From Gnetum montanum (lineage: Eukaryota > Streptophyta > Gnetopsida > Gnetales > Gnetaceae), in contig MNCI01021439.1 in assembly GCA_015680685.1 (NCBI GenBank), positions 68,840-112,001 on the forward strand: a stretch of DNA of 43,162 nt, read 5' to 3'. Below, in pieces: positions 11,350 to 21,400 of the stretch (the stretch's first letter is position 1; each line of letters starts with the position of its first letter). The position numbers and the translations under genes are program-made. The notes below the pieces were generated by a model, which was not told where the DNA came from, made no database searches, and saw only the letters and a list, made by a program, of their open reading frames with translations.

Positions 11350-12191
11350 TGATGAGTAGCGAGCAATTTCTACATCCAACCATATCAATCACTAGTCGTC
11401 ACTAAGTAATCTAGTTGAATTATATAATATTTAGCTCTTTAAGTGCACTGGCTCTAGGTAGTAAATCTAAGGGACATGATTATTGTCTTATTAGTTTCAC
11501 TTATGAAGTGCAAAGGTATGGTTAAGTGTAACTAAGGCATATGATTTTTATCATTTTATATTTTTCATTTAATTTTCCTAAGTGTTGAAAATAAAGTAAT
11601 TGAATGTTTAATTTATCTAATAATTAACTAATTCTTAGCTAATCCTAACATAAGCATCTATTCCCATTTTTTGTACACATCCTGAACACATTACAATGCT
11701 ACTAGGTTACCAAGCATTAATCGTTACTGGGATTACCAAACATTAAGCACGTGCTCAAGATGGTTATGCTTATGTGTATTAATTATTTGCTATGAATTAA
11801 TTAATTAGATGCATTAAAGTAAATTGCATGAAAAATAAATGCATTAAGTAAACATTAAGCTATATCCAAGTAATACAAGGTTTATGAAGAAAGCTCATCT
11901 TTATTACCAATCACATCGAAATGCTCAAGTACATGAGTGATCAAATAAAGATCCATACACTTCTCATTCCTACTACAAGCACTTAGAAAATATTCTAACT
12001 TTGGAAAGATAAAACTGTAATAGTTTGGCTAACTACTAATGAATGAATGTCATAAATGTGGCTGGTGAGTATGTATTTATAGGAAAGACAAGATACTATG
12101 TTGACATGTACACATCAATGCAATAAACCACACATCGACGAGATCGCATTGACATAGGTAAACAATGATGACTTGTCAAATGAGAATCATC
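11350..12191 (-). repeat. 5' LTR of element A
   Basis: The LTR starts with TGATGAGTAGCGAG next to the primer site and matches the 1158-2149 LTR block by block: the GGTTAAGT..GGCATATGATTTTT stretch, the ATCTATTCCCA block, CAAGCATTAATCGTTACTGGGATTACC and AAAGCTCATCTTTATTA. A TATA box sits at 12,071-12,083. The outer end is not sharp; the best match to the CTCATCA end of the other copy is an AATCATCC at about 12,191. The U3 palindromes of the other copy are reduced here to a degenerate cluster at 12,111-12,153. Confidence 0.65.
12071..12083 (-). promoter_or_regulatory. TATA box in 5' LTR of element A
   Basis: The minus strand reads CCTATAAATACAT, at the position equivalent to the TATA box of the sister LTR at 1993-2003. 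Confidence 0.55.
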
Positions 12192-12371
12192 CTATGAGCT
12201 AGAAAACACTAACATGTTGTTTCAAGTACTAACTTCAAACTTGATAATGACTAGAAAAGAGAACAAAATGATATGGCCTTAAGCACTATCTAGACCAATA
12301 TCTCTAATAAAGTATCTCATTTGGTGTATGGTATGAACATAGCTACAAAGATTTGAGAATCTTTATATTAA

Positions 12372-13165
12372 ATATTTGGATCTTTAGACTAAGGAGAGAA
12401 AGACTCAAAGACTCTCTTCTTAAAACTACGAACAATGAAGATGAATACAAAGCAAAAATTAGTAGATTTTATCAAAGATATGAAGGTAGTTATATTAGAA
12501 GTTAAATATAGAAATAAAGAAGTATCTAATGAAGAAAGAGTTAGTTTCCTTCTATAAGTACGTCCAGATAAGTTTAAATGATTTATACAAGTACTTGATG
12601 CACTAGGAGAAAGACTAGACCTTCCAACATTAATAGCTTGACTGTAGCTACAAGAAACAAAGAAGGAATTAGAGTAGAAATCAGAAAATTTGGAACAAGT
12701 TATGTATACCCCATGAATAAACAAGAAATTTACTGGACTCAATACTAATATTATGATAATAAACAAAGTTCAAGATTTAATAATCAAAAGAACCAATAAT
12801 TGACTTGTCATATTTGTGGAAGAAGAGGGCATATACTCATAGATTATTGGTTCAATCTTAAGAATCCAAAATCCTCTATTGTTCAACAAATAATTATTAA
12901 AGTGAACATGGGTCAACAAAGGTGAAACAGAAACACTAATAACAATTAGATTAATTATCATAGGAATGAAGCAAACTTGCTAAGATATGAAATGATCTCA
13001 ATCAATAAGGATATTATAAGTCAAGACAAAGTCACCAATGTTGAAAATAATACTTGGTACATTGATTCGAGATGCTCCATACATGTATTAGGAAATCATA
13101 ACCATTTCCAAAATTTATATGTTGTAAATACTAATAAAGCTACAACACCTACTGGAGCCATTTAA
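12372..13165 (+). pseudogene. Ty1/copia gag-protease remnant
   Basis: Plus-strand fragments carry a gag zinc knuckle at 12,806-12,850 (CHICGRRGHILIDYW; the last cysteine of CX2CX4HX4C is replaced by tyrosine). From 12,977 one open frame leads into a protease entry, NNTWYIDSRCSIHVLG, where copia elements normally have WYIDSGCSxHMTG. Upstream codons are broken by several stops and frame changes. No reverse transcriptase follows: the remnant ends abruptly near 13,165, about 770 bp before the LTR of element C. It is a truncated, separate insertion, not part of element C, which has its own gag. Confidence 0.7.
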
Positions 13166-13938
13166 AAATTTCCAAGAGTGTAGGTCTTAGCCTTGTTAGT
13201 ATGCTGATATGATTGACACCTTAAGATACTAGATTTAGAGCCCAATAAGGTAAGTCCTCTATAGTGTTTGAGGCACATCTGACATAAGCAAATAAATAAT
13301 CATTACAACATTAGGTAAAAGAGATCAAAAGATCAAATCGAAAACCAATAATACTTCTTGTTATCTTGGATACATGTTCCAAGTATAAATAACATAATTG
13401 AAACTTCCTTTTTTAAAAAAATATAAGACCTTTCCTACTTTATCTTCTGTAGGTCTTTTAGGAGGCCATCCTATCCCATAAATGTGCATTTTTCTAATGA
13501 AAGCCTAAAGTATTTTGTATAAGGAAAATATATTATCATGGATAACTAAAGTTTCCCTCCATAATGAAAGGTTCAATTTGCAAATATTAAAATATAGACC
13601 TATTAAACATTCTATTTTTAAGAAGTCATACAATGAAATCTATTGATATCTAATAATGAAGAGTTTATCCTAGCCCCGTCATGAGTTGTAACAAAGCCAA
13701 TGATATAATCCTTTTTTATCTTCTAATAAAGAGTTTACCTTGACCTCATCTTGGGTTGTACTAAAGCCAATAATGTGTTTCATTCTTTCCTTAATAACTT
13801 TTGCAACTTCTTAGAGGATAGCCCTCTACCCTTTTCACTTATTCTACCTAAGAATTCAAATTTTGTATGCAATTTGAATTTCTCCCTTCAAGATATTTGC
13901 ATAAAATTCAATGCTCAAAATCATGAGACCCATATAAT
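13166..13938. other. Unassigned AT-rich stretch with a local duplication
   Basis: No recognisable gene. A 55-60 bp segment is present twice: 13,651-13,711 and 13,721-13,776 both carry AATAA(T/A)GAAGAGTTTA or AATAAAGAGTTTA, then a C-rich patch, GTTGTA(A/C) and AAAGCCAAT. A plus-strand open frame at 13,751-13,957 is short, has no recognised motif and runs into the LTR, so I do not call it a gene. Confidence 0.5.
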
Positions 13939-14284
13939 TGTTAAGAATGGAGTCTAAATTTTTCTCTTCATTTTTGGAAAGCTAAAATTTCTAGCTATTA
14001 ATTTGGGAGGCTAAAATTTGGAAAGCTAAATTTACTAGGTATTAATTTAGAAGGAAGCTAGAAAATTTAGCTATTTATGTTTGGAAAGTTAAAAATCCTA
14101 GTCATATATATAGGTGTAATGTGCCTTCTTTTGTGGAGAATGAGTGTATCATCATGAAACCTTAAAAATCAATAAAAATCCTCGTGCGGTCATGGACGTA
14201 GGCAAAGTTAAGCCAAAATATTTCTTATTTTGTATGTTTGTTTGTGATCTTTTATTCCTTTTTCTCCTGTTTCAATTAATAACA
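13939..14284 (+). repeat. 5' LTR of element C
   Basis: It runs from TGTTAAGAATGG to AATAACA, 346 bp. A TATA stretch (CATATATATAGG) lies near 14,104-14,115. U3 contains three imperfect direct copies of a ~40-bp unit, GGAAAGCTAAAATTTCTAGC followed by TATTAATTT. The right end is set by the primer site that follows. Confidence 0.85.
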
Positions 14285-14285
14285 A

Positions 14286-14302
14286 TTAGTATCGAAGCCA
14301 TG
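14286..14302 (+). other. Primer-binding site of element C
   Basis: TTAGTATCGAAGCCATG resembles the initiator-tRNA-Met primer site of copia elements (TGGTATCAGAGCCA) with a few changes, and it starts two bases inside the LTR end. Confidence 0.6.
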
Positions 14303-14327
14303 TTCTTGGTGAAGGATAGTGGGAATG

Positions 14328-15120
14328 ATGGAGGAAGGGAAGGTTAAGATTGACAAGTTTGATGGCAAAGATTTTAGATTCTAGAAGATGCAAATTAAAT
14401 ATTATCTATACCAGAAGAAACTACATGAACCCTTATCTAGGAAGAAGCTAGAAACCTGGGAAAAAGAAGATTGTGATCTCTTAGATCACTAGGAACTTGG
14501 TGTGATTAGATTGAATTTGGCATGAAAAATCACATTCAACATTGTTAATGAGAAAACTACAACGAGTTTGATGAAGATGTTGTCAAGTATGAAAAGTCAT
14601 CTGCTTCAAACAAGGTATATTTGATGTGTAGGTTGTTCAATCTGAAGATGGGTGAAGGTGCATCAGTGATAGATCACATCAATGAATTCAATGCAATTAT
14701 TAGTCAATTAAGTTTGGTGGAGATTACCTTTGATGATGAAATCAAGGGGTTGATTTTGCTATCATCCTTACCAAAGAGTTGGTCTACAATAGTGAATGCA
14801 ATGAGTAGCTCATTAGGTAATTCAAAATTAAAATTAAATGATATTTGAGACTTGATTCATAGCAAGAATGTTCATAGAAGGGAGTCTAGTGAATCCTCAG
14901 GATCTTCTTTTAATATAGAAAACAAAGGTAGGAGCAATCAACGTGATCAAAACCATGGTAATGGTAGATCAAAGTTGAGAGGTAGAGGAAAATCTAAAAA
15001 TTAAAAGAAAGTTGTTTGTTGGAATTGTGATAAAAAGGGTCACTTTAGAAATCAATGCAAGGCACCAAAGAGGAAGAAGAATCAAACTCAAGATGATGAA
15101 TCAACAAATGCAACTAAGGA
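14328..15120 (+). pseudogene. gag of element C
   Basis: The ATG at 14328 opens MEEGKVKIDKFDGKDF, the usual copia gag N-terminus. After in-frame stops and a frame change near 14,590 it continues from 14,600 with CRLFNLKMGEGASVIDHINEF and FDDEIKGLILLSSLPKSW (copia gag core). An Arg/Gly/Ser-rich linker and a complete zinc knuckle CWNCDKKGHFRNQC at 15,018-15,059 follow. Gag forms the virus-like particle and binds element RNA. Remaining stops: one after the core (TGA at 14,846) and one before the knuckle (TAA at 15,002). Confidence 0.8.
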
Positions 15121-16269
15121 GATTATTGTTGATGCTTTGATTTGCTACGTGGACAATCCTATTGAATCTTGGATTTTGGATTCAAGTGCTTCATTCCACT
15201 CCACTCCATGCAAGGAATTGTTAAACTATTATGTTCTAAGGAAGTTTGGAAAGGTTTATCTTATAGATGATGAACCTTTGGATATTGTGGGGAAGGATGA
15301 AGTTCAAATAAAGACTGTGTAAGGGATGTAGTGAAAATTGCAAGATGTTAGACATGTTCCTAGACTCAAGAAAAATCTAATTTCCATGAGTTAGATGGAT
15401 TCAAATGAGTATACAATAACATTCAGAGGTAGGTCATGAAAGGTAACCAAGGGAAACTTAGTTATTGCACGAGGTAGTAAGGTGGGAACATTGTACATGA
15501 CTGTAGTAAAGAAAGATACAATGGTAGTTGCTAACTATGGTGTTGATTCGATCTTATGGCACCAAAGACTTAGGCACATGAGTGAAAAAGGTATGAAATT
15601 GTTAGCTTCAAAGGGAAAGTTACCAAATTTGAACTCTGTTGATGTTAGCTTGTGTGAAGATTGTATCTATGGGAAACAAAAAAGGGTTATTTTCTCAAAG
15701 ATAGGGAGGACATCAAAGATTGAAAAGCTTGAATTGATGCATTCAAATGTATGGGGGCTAGCTCTAGTAAAGTGTCTCAGAGGCTTGAGCTATTATGTCA
15801 CCTTCATTAACGATTCCACTAGAAAGGTAGGGGTTTATTTTCTCAAAAATAAATTTGATATGTTTGATACATTTAAAAGGTGGAAAGCTAAAGTAGAAAA
15901 TTAGACTAGTTTAGAGATAAATGTTTGAATTCAAATAATTGAGGAGAATATTATAGCAAAGAATTCAAGAATTTCTATTTAGAAAATGAGATTAGGATGA
16001 TCAAGACAGTTCCAAGAACACTAGAGAAAAATGATGTTATTGAACAGATGAACAAAACCTTGAATGAAAGAGCTAGGAGCATGAGAATATACTATGGGCT
16101 ACCAAAGCAATTTTGGGTATATGCAGTTAACATAACAATGTACCTCATTAATCAGGGTCCTTCAGTTCCATTGGGGTTCATAATACTAGAGGAGGTATGG
16201 ACTAGGAAGGAGGTAAATCTTTCACATTTGAGAATTTTTGGGTGTGTCTCATATGTGCATGTTGATTAA
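15121..16269 (+). pseudogene. Protease and integrase of element C
   Basis: The protease starts at about 15,160 with SWILDSSASFHSTP (the active site is normally DSGAS; Gly is replaced by Ser) and continues with FGKVYLIDDEPLDIVGK. The pre-integrase zinc region is at 15,482-15,690 (LWHQRLRHMSEKGMK, then CEDCIYGKQKR, an HHCC module). The integrase core follows: LELMHSNVWG, where the first catalytic Asp is Asn, then YYVTFINDSTRKV. The region with the second Asp (DNGGEY in relatives) is scrambled at 15,905-15,990. From 15,997 it resumes as IEQMNKTLNERARSMR, LPKQFWVYAVN and VNLSHLRIFGCVSYVHVD. Several stops and one frame change break it. Confidence 0.8.
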
Positions 16270-18190
16270 AATGATAGGGGTAAGCTTGATCCTAAAGCTA
16301 GAATGTGTTTTTTCATTGGTTATGGATATGATGATTTTGGTTATCAATTTTGGGATGATCAAAATAAGAAGATCATAAGGCATAGGGATGTTACCTTTAA
16401 TGAAAATGTGATGTTTAAGGATAATATTGGCATAGAATCACAATGTGCAGGGGAACAAACAAAAGAACGTGACAAGATTGAGTTGGAGGGAATTTCAGAA
16501 AATGATGTGGCTAGAAGGGTGCAAGCTAGTCCTGAAAATGGAAGTGCAGAAGCAAAACCAATTACCCTTGATACTTCATTAAGAAGATTAGATAGAGTGA
16601 TTGGACCTTCACAATGGTATTCTCCTTCTAATGCTAGGGAATTGAAGCATTTTGATGAGGTAATGCAGGTGAAAGATTCAGTTATGTGGGAGTTAGCCAT
16701 GAAAGATGAGATGAACTCCCTTGAAAAGAATGAAACATGGACACTAACTAAGTTGTCAAAAGGGAAGAAAGCCTTTCAGAATAAATGGGTGTACAGGGTC
16801 AAAAATGAGCATGATGGTAGCAAGAGATACAAGGCTAGATTAGTAGTTAAGGGCACTCAACAAAAGAAAGGGATCAACTACAATGAGATATTCTCTCCTA
16901 TAGTCAAGTTGACTACTATCAGATTGGTGTTGAGTATTATGGCTACAAAGAATCTACACTTGGAACAGTTAGATGTGAAGATTGTGTTCCTACATGGTGA
17001 CCTTGAAGAAGGCATTTACATGGCACAACCAAAAGGCTTCCAAGTTCTAGGGAAGGAAAATCTAGTGTGTAAATTGAAGAAAAGTTTGTATGGGTTAAAG
17101 TAGGCTTGTAAGCAATGGTACAAAAATTTTGATGGGTTCATGTGTGAGAATGGCTTTGCTAGAAGTGAGATGGATCATTGCTATTATTTCAAGAATTTTG
17201 ATGATTGTTATATCATATTGTTATTATATGTTGATGATATGCTAGTTTAGGGTCTAGTATGAAGGAGATCAACAAGTTGAAGTAGCAATTGGTAGAAAAA
17301 TTTAAGATGAAAGACTTGGGGCTGGCTAAGTAGATACTTGGGATGAGAATATTCAATGATAGATTAGAGGGACTTCTGAAGCTATCTTAAGAAAAGTACA
17401 TAGAAAAGTTGTTGAGTAGGTTTAGTCTTCTGGATGTCAAGATCAAAAATATTCCTATGGGAAGCCATTTTTGTCTCTCCAAGGAGCAGTCACCAAAGAT
17501 AGATGAGGAGAGAAAATACATGGCTAGAGTACCTTATGCTTTAGTAACTGGAAGCTTAATGTATTCTATGGTGTGTACAAGGTTGGACATAGCTCATGCA
17601 GTGGGAGTCGTTAGTAGGTATATGTCAAATCTAGGAAGGGAGCATTGGGAAGCTATGAAGTGGATTTTTTTAGATACTTGAAAGGCACTTCAAGTATGGA
17701 ACTTTGTTTTAAGAAGAATAATGTTACTTTACAAGGCTTCTTAGATGTTGATTTGGGCAGAGACTTGGACATTTGAAATAGTACGATGGGTTATGTCTTC
17801 ACTTTGGGTGGTACTATTGTTGGTTGGATGTTTAGACTTCAGAAAAGTGTTGCTCTCTCAACCACAGAAGTAGAATATATGGCTATTTCAAAAGCTAGTA
17901 AAGAAATAATTTGGTTGAAGAATTTTTTGAAAGAGTTGGGTAAGACACAAGATAATAGTGCACTTTATAGTGATGGTCAAAGCACCATTCATCTTGCTGA
18001 AAATCCAGCATTCCATACCAAATCAAAGCATATTCAATTGATGTTTCACCACATTCATGGATTGATAAGCAATGGATTATTATCATTAAAGAAGATTCTT
18101 GGATCAAAGAACCTAGCAGACATGATGAAAAAAGTTGTTACTATGGATAAACTAAGGTTGTGCACTGTCTCAAGTGGCCTCCAAGGTTGA
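16270..18190 (+). pseudogene. Reverse transcriptase and RNase H of element C
   Basis: 16,303-17,103 is one long open stretch: the integrase C-terminus (MCFFIGYGYDDFGYQFWD), a linker, then RT from NETWTLTKLSKGKKAFQNKW through KARLVVKGTQQKKGINYNEIFSP to LEQLDVKIVFLHGDLEEGIYM and KKSLYGLK. The catalytic box LLLYVDDML is intact at about 17,221-17,247. A frame change follows; RT C-terminus/thumb sequence is at 17,409-17,681 (VPYALVTGSLMYSMVCTRLDIAHAVGVVSRYM). RNase H is at 17,786-18,190 (SVALSTTEVEYMAISKASKEIIWLK and LYSDGQSTIHLA, with the key acidic residues present). This is the best-preserved coding region of the copia elements here. Confidence 0.85.
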
Positions 18191-18280
18191 TGATGAGGAG
18201 GCACTGCACTAGATGACCATTTTTTTAATGGGGCAATAGAGGTACAAGGTTTCATCAGTGGATTCTAAAAATCAGCCTCC

Positions 18281-18290
18281 AAGTGAGAGA
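18281..18290 (+). other. Polypurine tract of element C
   Basis: AAGTGAGAGA directly precedes the TG of the 3' LTR; AAGTGGGAGATTG is the usual copia form of this plus-strand primer. Confidence 0.75.
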
Positions 18291-18291
18291 T

Positions 18292-18525
18292 TGTCAAGAA
18301 TGGAGTCTAATTTTTTCTCTTCATTTTTGCAAAGCTAAAATTTCTAGCTATTAATTTTGAAGGCTGAAATTTGGAAAGCTAAATTTACTAGCTATTAATT
18401 TGGAAGAAAAGCTAGAAAATATAGCTATTTATGTTTGGAAAGTTGAAAATCCTAGTTATATATATAGGTAATGTGCCTTCCTTCCATGGAGAATGAGTGT
18501 ATCATTGTGAAACCTTAGAAATCAA
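18292..18525 (+). repeat. 3' LTR of element C, truncated
   Basis: It starts TGTCAAGAATGG and aligns with the first ~240 bp of the 5' LTR, including the GGAAAGCT repeats and TATATATAGG. Similarity stops near 18,520 after GAAATCAAT, so about 100 bp of the R/U5 end are missing and gene-like DNA follows. Confidence 0.8.
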
Positions 18526-18569
18526 TTTGTAACAATAATATATTCAAAAAATATGAGAAGAAACCAAAC

Positions 18570-18772
18570 CTGATTGTTATCTAGAACACCCCATCTTCTC
18601 TTGATGAGGTCTCCATTCTTTTGCATGTGCATTAGTAGTAACCTCTTTGAGAGAAGCAACAAATCTTTGTCAGCCATGTCCATGTCATTACCAAGTCTCA
18701 AATATGAACTTTGAGCAATGGGAAACATCGGACTATTTGAAAAGGAAGAAATCTTCAACCTAACAATATTGG
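18570..18772 (-). pseudogene. Exon-like fragment of an unrecognised gene
   Basis: On the minus strand a 203-bp segment is bounded by an acceptor-like CTTGTAG and a donor-like AATCAG|GTTTGG and is open throughout in one frame. The product includes a Ser/Phe-rich start, YLRLGNDMDMADKDLLLLSK and MQKNGDLIKRRWGVLDNNQ. It does not resemble retrotransposon proteins, and I do not recognise the family. It lies between the truncated LTR of element C and element D. It could be a fragment of a host gene separated from its neighbours by insertions; no other exon can be linked to it with confidence. Confidence 0.4.
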
Positions 18773-19121
18773 CTACAAGTTTCAGCTATCTACGCCTATG
18801 TCCAAATCCCAATCAGCTAAATGCCTGAACCCTCATGATTTCCTTAAAACACTCATGAAAAATCCTTTCCAATTCTGATCGAACTATCCTTCTAAAATCA
18901 TGAATACAAGTTCCAAAAACATTACTACTCCTTGTCCATACCCTGCTACTCCCTACAGAGAACTAGCCCAACCCATCCTCAGAAATTAATCCCAACAATC
19001 CTCTGTACTCTCTCTAAGCTTTACTTGCATAAGCAAAACATTGCCATATAACGAACACAATGTTTCCAAAGTCAAGATTATAATGAACCCAAGTGCCCAA
19101 AAGTAGCTTGACCCCCAACAA

Positions 19122-19215
19122 TTAGAAATGTTTTATTTCTTGCAATTCATGGTTTCACTGCCATTGGTGCTGCTATTTCGGAGGCCGCCTTCATCACCTA
19201 CCTCAAGCAAATTCT
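19122..19215 (+). other. Short coding-like segment, possibly an exon
   Basis: Thirty-odd codons on the plus strand read RNVLFLAIHGFTAIGAAI, then SEAAFITYLKQILCDHL and a TAG. The mix of a hydrophobic Gly/Ala-rich segment and regular codon usage looks more like real coding DNA than its surroundings, but it is short, has no clear splice sites and matches no family I know. It ends about 170 bp before the 3' LTR of element D. Confidence 0.25.
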
Positions 19216-19385
19216 GTGCGATCACTTGTAGAAATAACAGGAAATGAAAATCTGGAGAAGCTGCTACAAAAACTGAGTGACTATCATAGATCCATGGATG
19301 CATTATTGATAGCGAGTAGCCATTAAATTTTCAATCCAATGGTGAAGGCAAAATAAACCCATCGAGATTAACCTAGGTGCATTGC

Positions 19386-19834
19386 TGTTAATTTATACCT
19401 CAATTAAGAAAAATACTCAATAGGAAAGCATAAGAAAACCCCAGCAATAGCTCCAATTCTTAGCAAGCCTTAATTTTGACTAAGCATTATAAGAGAAGAG
19501 AACACATTTAAAGGCAAAAGGCCTTGAATAATGGGAGACTTGCTCCATCTCTTACTTGATCACTCAATATAATTTGATTCGTTAATGCAGCTCCTTAGTT
19601 TTGTCCATCCTCCAACCCATCACTTATATAGTGATTTTACAAGCTAAATAACGATGGTGGCAAAAAAGAACAAATAAAATATATCATTACATATTCCACA
19701 ACACGAGGAGATACTACAACACCATCAATCATTTTTGGTAGGTTTGCCAAGTTACTATGATAAGTTTATGCTAGTTGCCACAATTGTTACATGTAATAGG
19801 TTGTTTACTTAAAATAAGCAACACAACCTTTACA
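19386..19834 (-). repeat. 3' LTR of element D
   Basis: It is 449 bp, from TGTTAATTTATACC to CAACCTTTACA on the plus strand. A minus-strand TATA box (CTATATAAGTG) lies near 19,622-19,632. The U3 boundary is fixed by the adjoining polypurine tract. Confidence 0.85.
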
Positions 19835-19836
19835 AT

Positions 19837-19846
19837 TCTCCTACTT
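19837..19846 (-). other. Polypurine tract of element D
   Basis: The minus strand reads AAGTAGGAGA followed by TTG, the copia-type tract, directly at the U3 end of the LTR. Confidence 0.75.
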
Positions 19847-20099
19847 GTTTATTTTAAGGTATTACTATTAGGAGAAACTACTTTGTTTTACAACTTGCTA
19901 ACCCAAGTTCTTTTCTTCACTAGTTGAACTTGTCCAAAGGAATAGCCTTGGTCATCATCTGTGTTGGATTTTTAGAAGTAAGAATCTTCTCAAGAGAAAT
20001 CCTTCCTTTTCAATATGATCCTGTATGAAATGACAATGAATTTCAATATGTTTTATCCTTACATGGAACTAGGGATTTCTTGATAGAAAGATTGCACTT

Positions 20100-21400
20100 T
20101 GGTTATTATAAGAGATTTTAATTTTCTTTTACCCTTTCCCAAAGTTGTTGACTAGTCATTGTAGCCAAATTGCTTCTTTGCTTACTTTAGAAACTACTAC
20201 ATACTTAGCTTTAGTTGTTGATAATGCAACACAACTCTGTTTCTTGCTCATATCAATTATGTTTATTTTGAAGGAAAATCCACTTATGAATTTTTGATGA
20301 TTAAGATCGCCACCATAATATGCATCTACAAAACCATGCAATCCAAAGGAACTTTTCTCATAATAGATGGCAAAATTAATAGTACATTTAAGATAAATTT
20401 TTTTTAATAGCCATCCAATATTCCTTATTAGGATTAGACATAAACTGAATTACATCTCCCACTTCATAAGCAATATTAGGCCTAGTATAGACCATTGCAT
20501 ACATGAGACTACCTATAGCATTAGCATAGGGGATTTTTCTCATTTACTTCATTTCTTCATCTATTCGAGGGCATTGCTCCATTGATAATTTCATGCCCAC
20601 AAATATTGAAATGTTTACTAGCTTATAATCCTACATATTCAAATTTTCTATAATTTTATTAACATATATAAATTAGCCAAGCCATTACTTTTGACCTTTT
20701 CTATCTCTTTTAATTTTCATGCCCAAATTATTTTTTTTGCAAAACCAAGGTCCTTCATCTTAAACTGAGATGACAACTAATATTTTAGCTTAAATATTTC
20801 ATGCATATTATTTCCTACTATTAACATATCATCAACATACAATAGTAGTATCAAATAGGTTTGTGCATTTTTCTTTAAGTACATGCAAGGATTACTATTA
20901 GACCTTACATAACCAAACCTTATCTTGCAAGAATTAAATTTCTTATACCACATCCTAGGGGATTGTTTTAACCCATAAAAAGATTTCAGCAAGTGACATA
21001 CCCTATTCTCCTTTTCTTTAAATCCATAACCTTTAGGTTGCTACATGTAGATTTCTTCATCAAGGTTTCCATGAAAGAAAGAAGTCTTGGCCTCTATTTG
21101 ATCAAGCTCAAGATCTCAAGTAGCTACAAAAGATAAGAATAGCCTTATAGAGGTTAGCTTTACCACTAGTACAAATAATTCTCCATAGTCAATACCCTCC
21201 TTTTGAGATTATCCCTTTACTACCAACCTAGCCTTATACACTTTTCCCTCTTTTATCCCGAAGAGCCAGTTACAACTAATTGGTTTTCTTCAAAGGGAAA
21301 GTTCAACAAGTTTCCATGTTTTTTTTTTCATGAGTGATTTCATTTCCTCATCCATGGTAGTTTTCCAGGCTTTGCTAACATTTAAATTACAAGCTTCTTA
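20100..21400 (-). pseudogene. Reverse transcriptase and RNase H of element D
   Basis: RT pieces: KSFYGLKQSPRMWYKKF at 20,990-20,930 and the catalytic box LLLYVDDMLIVG at about 20,850-20,815, intact. RNase H is at 20,341-20,156: FVDAYYGGDLNHQKFISGF, then SKKQSCVALSTTKAKYVVVS and KEAIWLQ; the usual TEAEY glutamates are replaced by lysine (TKAKY), which would disable the active site. The upstream RT fingers (21,000-21,400) are recognisable only in pieces across frames. Multiple stops and frameshifts. Confidence 0.75.

Larger units (their letters stand above)
1158..12191 (-). mobile_element. Element A: Athila-like Ty3/gypsy retrotransposon
   Basis: Read on the minus strand the order is LTR (11,350-12,191), primer-binding site, gag from 11,204, protease (~8,550-8,290), reverse transcriptase from 7,699, RNase H, integrase (6,205-5,500), a 1.5-kb spacer, an env-like ORF (3,469-2,519), polypurine tract and LTR (2,149-1,158). 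The length of about 11 kb, the tRNA-Asp-type primer site, the RT signatures and the extra ORF between pol and the 3' LTR all fit the Athila group. All ORFs carry stops or frameshifts, so the copy is dead. No target-site duplication can be scored, because the left LTR abuts element B. Confidence 0.7.
13939..18525 (+). mobile_element. Element C: Tork/Tnt1-like Ty1/copia retrotransposon
   Basis: The full order is visible on the plus strand: 5' LTR (13,939-14,284), primer site, gag, protease, integrase, reverse transcriptase, RNase H, polypurine tract (18,281-18,290) and 3' LTR (18,292-18,525, truncated). Integrase before RT marks it as Ty1/copia, and the sequence style (KLPNLNSVDVSLCEDCIYGK, RTSKIEKLELMH) is that of Tork/Tnt1-like elements. 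Coding is interrupted by stops and at least three frame changes, so it is inactive. The two LTRs agree at roughly nine positions in ten over about 235 bp, suggesting an old insertion. Confidence 0.85.

Noticed and set aside
16359-16700. Minus-strand open frame of 113 codons
   Set aside because: Exact shadow of the well-supported integrase/RT frame of element C on the plus strand.
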